Program-made: the position numbers and the translations under genes
Assembly (NCBI GenBank): GCA_947500545.1
Contig: CANMSO010000001.1
Coordinates: 496,001-560,000 of the forward strand
Source: an uncultured Aquimarina sp.
GTDB taxonomy: Bacteria > Bacteroidota > Bacteroidia > Flavobacteriales > Flavobacteriaceae
Reading direction: 5' to 3'
Length of the DNA stretch: 64,000 bases
Notes under the pieces: generated by a model
The model's database searches: none
What the model was told of the DNA's origin: nothing
Seen by the model: the letters and a program-made list of their open reading frames with translations, nothing else
Shown here: positions 60,553 to 64,000 of the stretch, piece after piece
Position numbering within the stretch: position 1 is the stretch's first letter
Layout of the letters: every line of letters begins with the position of its first letter

Positions 60553-61653
60553 TTGCGCTTTCTAAGAATTTTAAATATCCCTACATTTGAAAAAAATGAA
60601 CCATTGAGTTTTTTAGATATAGTACTTGTTATTGTTAGTAGTGCCGGACTTTTGCATGGGGTTTTATTTGCCTTCTATTTGAGTGTTTTCAAAAAGAAAA
60701 AAACATTGACTAATCTTTTGTTAGGATGGATTCTTGTATTTATGGCATTTAGAATTGGTAAATCAGTGATGCTTAATTTTGGTAATGATTTAGAACCTGT
60801 ATTTATTTTCGTGGGATTGGCATTTTTGTTATTAATCGGACCGCTTTTAAGGTGGTATGTTTTGGGGATGACACGTTCTAATTTTAAATTGCCCAAATAT
60901 TATGTTTTAGAATTTGTTCCATTTGCTTTAGTTTTTGTAGCTAGTCTTTTTGTCACCAAGGAATGGTATGAAAATAGCAATTTCGTTATTATTATTTTTT
61001 CAAGTGGCCTTATTTTTATATATCTACATTTCATTTTCTATATAGCTTTGGCTTGGAAGGTTATGAAGTTTGCCAAAAAACAATACCAGAAAGAATTACG
61101 AACAAAATCCCAGAGAGCAGTATTCAATTGGTTACGTCTGGTAATTATTGGCTTTGTAGTTATCTGGGTGTCTTATGTGCTAAACTTGTTGGATGAAACG
61201 GTGCCTTATGTCATAGGTCCAATAGTATATTCAATAATCATTTATTTTTTAAGCTATAAAGCATTTCAACTCAAAGCCACAGATCTTGATGGTGAAGTAT
61301 TTAAGGTTAATGATAACAACCTTCTGTTTAATAGGATCTCAACATTAATAGCAGATAATAAGTTATATCGGGAACCAGATGTATCTCTTACTAAATTAAG
61401 TAAGATGATAGGGAAAAGTACACAACTTACATCATCCGTTATTAATCAATATGCTAAGCAAAACTTTAATGATTTTATTAATTATTATCGAGTCCAAGAT
61501 GCAAAGAAATTACTTTCAAATGTAGAAAGTGATATTTACACCATTTCATCAATTGCTTTTGATACTGGTTTTAGTAGTCTTTCTTCATTTAATAGTGCGT
61601 TTAAGAAATTTGAAGGCATGACACCATCTGCATACAGAAAAGATCAAGCATGA
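60553..61653 (+). CDS. AraC-family regulator with multi-helix membrane domain
   Basis: A 366-residue membrane-bound transcription regulator: about seven membrane helices in the first 235 residues (SFLDIVLVIVSSAGLLHGVLFAFYLSVF and on) and an AraC HTH pair at the end (LTKLSKMIGKSTQLTSSVINQYAKQNFNDFINYYRVQDAKKLL...SSIAFDTGFSSLSSFNSAFKKFEGMTPSAYRK). The start is uncertain: no ATG lies before the first helix, and TTG at 60553 or 60604 must be used. It is coupled to the DJ-1-like gene. Confidence 0.87.
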   Translation: MRFLRILNIPTFEKNEPLSFLDIVLVIVSSAGLLHGVLFAFYLSVFKKKKTLTNLLLGWILVFMAFRIGKSVMLNFGNDLEPVFIFVGLAFLLLIGPLLRWYVLGMTRSNFKLPKYYVLEFVPFALVFVASLFVTKEWYENSNFVIIIFSSGLIFIYLHFIFYIALAWKVMKFAKKQYQKELRTKSQRAVFNWLRLVIIGFVVIWVSYVLNLLDETVPYVIGPIVYSIIIYFLSYKAFQLKATDLDGEVFKVNDNNLLFNRISTLIADNKLYREPDVSLTKLSKMIGKSTQLTSSVINQYAKQNFNDFINYYRVQDAKKLLSNVESDIYTISSIAFDTGFSSLSSFNSAFKKFEGMTPSAYRKDQA

Positions 61654-61728
61654 TGTGTATAGTGAATAAATAGACTTTGGTTTTGAAGCCAGTGTAATTT
61701 GTAATATAATTTACTTGTGTTAAACAAA

Positions 61729-62148
61729 CTATTGCTCTAATTGTAAGTCCTTTAATTTTAGAAATGTTACAATCGCTTCTTTTTCCTGTTCAGTAATATC
61801 TTTATTTTGAGTACGGTGTGCAATTCCTTCTAGGTTCTCCTGCGATAAAGAGGTATGCCAATTCACTCCTAAATCCAAATCGAAAACTTTTATAGCACCA
61901 GCTTTGTGAGAATCCAGAGTACTTTGATGGCAACTACCACAAAAAGTGATAAGGACTCCTCGAGTAATCTCGGAGCACTTGTCAAATGAGTTTTCATCAG
62001 ATATTAATGGTTTTGAAACCTCTTTTGATTCTACCTTTGGAGGCACAATGTATTCTACTTTAGAGGTATTAGTATCCTGTACACAAGTATGCGCCGAGAA
62101 CGCTACAAGTGCAAAAGAAAGTAGTAATATTTTAGTGTAATTAAGCAT
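61729..62148 (-). CDS. Small c-type cytochrome-like exported protein
   Basis: A 139-residue protein with a signal peptide (MLNYTKILLLSFALVAFSAHTC) whose terminal Cys could be a lipid anchor. The heme site is CGSCH (Cys70, Cys73, His74). Unlike a standard cytochrome c no axial Met is visible near the end (QNKDITEQEKEAIVTFLKLKD), so the sixth ligand is unclear. Alone, at a distance from other redox genes. Confidence 0.82.
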   Translation of the reverse strand: MLNYTKILLLSFALVAFSAHTCVQDTNTSKVEYIVPPKVESKEVSKPLISDENSFDKCSEITRGVLITFCGSCHQSTLDSHKAGAIKVFDLDLGVNWHTSLSQENLEGIAHRTQNKDITEQEKEAIVTFLKLKDLQLEQ

Positions 62149-62424
62149 ATCAATAGATCTCTTTAAGATACAATATTCTATCTTAAACTCATCTTAATTA
62201 ACAGCTATTTATAACCAAAAGTGAGATTGGTCAAAAGCAAAGTTTTCAAAAGAAATCAAATTTTTGAGATTTATGCACCCCTATTTTAAAATAGAAAACA
62301 ATGAGTGAACTACGTGGTTCTTGATCGTTTCGAAGACAAGCTACTAACAAAATATGTTTCAACTCATTTCTGAATAAAACATGATATGGCAATGCAATGT
62401 CATTTATAAACAAAGAATAAACGC

Positions 62425-63999
62425 CTAACTTTTCGATGTTGTTGGGCCAAAAATGACAGGGATCTCACTTTTCATACCGTTGTTTTGCACTAATACTGCC
62501 CGATTCAATTTCGATAAAATCTTGTCCATAAATATAATGCGTTCTTCAATTTCACTGTTTTCCCTTGTCAAGCCCAAAAATACAAGATCTACATACTTGC
62601 TCTTTGCTATTAGTATATCCAAGGCATTCTCTTTTGGTTTGGCCAAAATTACAATCACATTCGCATCAATTCGAGCTTCTCTAATTGAGAATCGAATATG
62701 GTGTTCTAAAATTTGTTTTTCTTTTTCTGAATGAGTAACAGAGAAAATACGAATCGTGGATTTCCTCCATTTACTATTTAGTTGGATCAAATAAGCGAGT
62801 AGGACCATTAGATCACCGTTATTCTCTTGTCCTCGCCACCATATATCAATCCGTTTCTTTACCTTCTTCGGAAAAGGTTTGTTAATATGAGCGATTAAGA
62901 TGTTCTTACCAGATCGAGCTAACTCACTGATAATCTCTAATTCCTTTATCTTACCACTTTCAGTAGAAGACCATCCAAAAACCACAGTATTGGTCTTGAT
63001 CCCCGCAATCCCATGTCCCGCTGCTACCTGATTCATACCATATTTAAGGTCGGTCACCACATGTACTTCTGTAAGTGCTTGAAAACCATATAAATTCAAG
63101 TCTTTCTGCATTTCGTGGGCAACTTCGTTTCGTAAGGGAAGTTCATCTTTATCTTCTGGGGTGATCAGTTTAGAGATGGTTAATAATCCACTGTTTTGTC
63201 CAAGCATTTCAGTGAACCGGACTAATTCTATATGTTCCTTTAAATCACGGATGAATAATATAATTATGGGCCTCCAATTTCTCGGATGCATTTTTTTTGC
63301 ATTCAATCTAAGTAGGGAATATCGTCCTAGATACATCCAAATTCCAGTCGAAGCATCGCCCCATTGTTGTTCTAGTTTTTTATTCATGAGATATATGAAG
63401 ATAATTAGCTCCAGTCCCAGAGCAAATGCAAACGCAAATGGATTGATTAGCCACATCACTAACATAGCCGCAATGGCACCCAATATAGAAATATACCATG
63501 GGGCATCAATGGTAGGTCTGTAAGAGGGTTCTTTAATCAGCTGCTCGATGGCGGCACTCATATTCACCGCAACATATAAGGTAAGAAACAGGACCGAAAC
63601 ATATTGAGCGATAGTATTAAGTCCTCCCAAAAATACTGCACTCACGGCAATGGCTCCGCTAGTCCAGGTAGCAATAGTAGGCTGTCCGGATCTGGAAAGC
63701 TTTGCCAGAAATTTTGGAACTAAACCATCCATCGACAAAGCTTGTAGAATCCTCGGTCCACCTAATATACTTCCGAAAGCAGAAGACAAAACCGCGCCCC
63801 AGACTGCTGGGTATACAATCCATGGCCCAAAAACAGCTAATCGTGTCCATATCGTAACGCCAGCTTCAGGATCGGTCATTTGCTCTATAGTCAATGCTCC
63901 TGTTATGGCTAATAAAAGCGGGATAATGAGATAGATAATGGCGCCCGAAACAACGGCGCTCAAGGTTCCTCTTGGAATTGATTTCTGCGGGTCCTTTAA
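62425..63999 (-). CDS. SLC12-like cation-chloride cotransporter, N-terminal part outside window
   Basis: The frame is open to the right edge (it reads LKDPQKSIPRGTLSAVVSG, a conserved APC/SLC12 loop), so a TTG at 63963 is not the start. About six membrane helices are visible, with SSAFGSILGGPRILQALSMDGLVPKFLAK and the WLINPFAFAFALGLELIIFIYLM end, and then a soluble C-terminal part of about 300 residues (NWRPIIILFIRDLKEHIELVRFTEMLGQNSGLLT and further) as in SLC12 proteins. It probably moves potassium or sodium with chloride. Confidence 0.88.
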   Translation of the reverse strand, partial: LKDPQKSIPRGTLSAVVSGAIIYLIIPLLLAITGALTIEQMTDPEAGVTIWTRLAVFGPWIVYPAVWGAVLSSAFGSILGGPRILQALSMDGLVPKFLAKLSRSGQPTIATWTSGAIAVSAVFLGGLNTIAQYVSVLFLTLYVAVNMSAAIEQLIKEPSYRPTIDAPWYISILGAIAAMLVMWLINPFAFAFALGLELIIFIYLMNKKLEQQWGDASTGIWMYLGRYSLLRLNAKKMHPRNWRPIIILFIRDLKEHIELVRFTEMLGQNSGLLTISKLITPEDKDELPLRNEVAHEMQKDLNLYGFQALTEVHVVTDLKYGMNQVAAGHGIAGIKTNTVVFGWSSTESGKIKELEIISELARSGKNILIAHINKPFPKKVKKRIDIWWRGQENNGDLMVLLAYLIQLNSKWRKSTIRIFSVTHSEKEKQILEHHIRFSIREARIDANVIVILAKPKENALDILIAKSKYVDLVFLGLTRENSEIEERIIFMDKILSKLNRAVLVQNNGMKSEIPVIFGPTTSKS

Positions 64000-64000
64000 G

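Overview
The window is AT-rich chromosomal DNA from a bacterium of the Bacteroidota, most likely a marine member of the Flavobacteriaceae (Aquimarina-like; genus is inference). The signs are C-terminal type IX secretion (T9SS) sorting domains on secreted peptidases, many LytTR-type regulators paired with LytS-like kinases, TAnnTTTG-type promoter elements, SusC/D-free but lipoprotein-rich gene content, and frequent non-ATG starts without strong Shine-Dalgarno sequences. No rRNA, tRNA, CRISPR array, complete insertion sequence or prophage was seen.

Layout. 1-13.5 kb: the end of a short-chain dehydrogenase, a T9SS M14 carboxypeptidase, an ABC-2 type exporter with a divergent LytS/LytTR two-component pair, two secreted proteins of unknown function, an S41 peptidase and a small HTH gene facing a small secreted protein. 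13.5-17.1 kb: a leucine-rich-repeat lipoprotein and an unknown secreted/outer-membrane pair. 17.4-21.7 kb: a Bor-like lipoprotein and FAD oxidase, then an amidase plus SLATT/DUF4231 membrane protein transcribed divergently from a TIR-domain protein, which looks like a conflict (defence) module. 22.3-24 kb: TetR regulator and AlkB-type alkane monooxygenase with a clear operator.

24.1-32.5 kb is the most distinctive part. Two diverging gene sets carry the same three families (OB-fold, YceI, DUF5777 barrel), each with its own redox protein (a c-type cytochrome lipoprotein in one, a cupredoxin lipoprotein in the other), on either side of a membrane-bound LytTR regulator. Three copies of one 47-bp DNA element lie between them. 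Two sit at identical distance (40 bp) from a TTATTTGC promoter element in front of each gene set; the third precedes a terminator-bounded stretch with no gene, a candidate small RNA.

32.6-44.9 kb, all on the minus strand except the first gene: an operon of DUF2490 outer-membrane protein, P-loop NTPase, small membrane protein, HTTM-DCC fusion and ABC exporter; then a TPR-CHAT protease anchored in the envelope, and an operon of sigma factor, membrane TPR (possible anti-sigma) protein and subtilase with a 22-residue poly-aspartate tract. 45-49.7 kb: a decayed LytTR fragment, a LytS/LytTR pair, and a divergent EF-hand, YHYH, MORN, SCO1 operon probably concerned with copper. 50-64 kb: mostly single housekeeping or accessory genes (universal stress protein, GH31, Crp-like regulator, GNAT, secreted Pcm, APC permease, arylsulfotransferase, cold-shock protein, DJ-1-like protein with AraC regulator, cytochrome, and the C-terminal part of an SLC12-like transporter that runs off the window).
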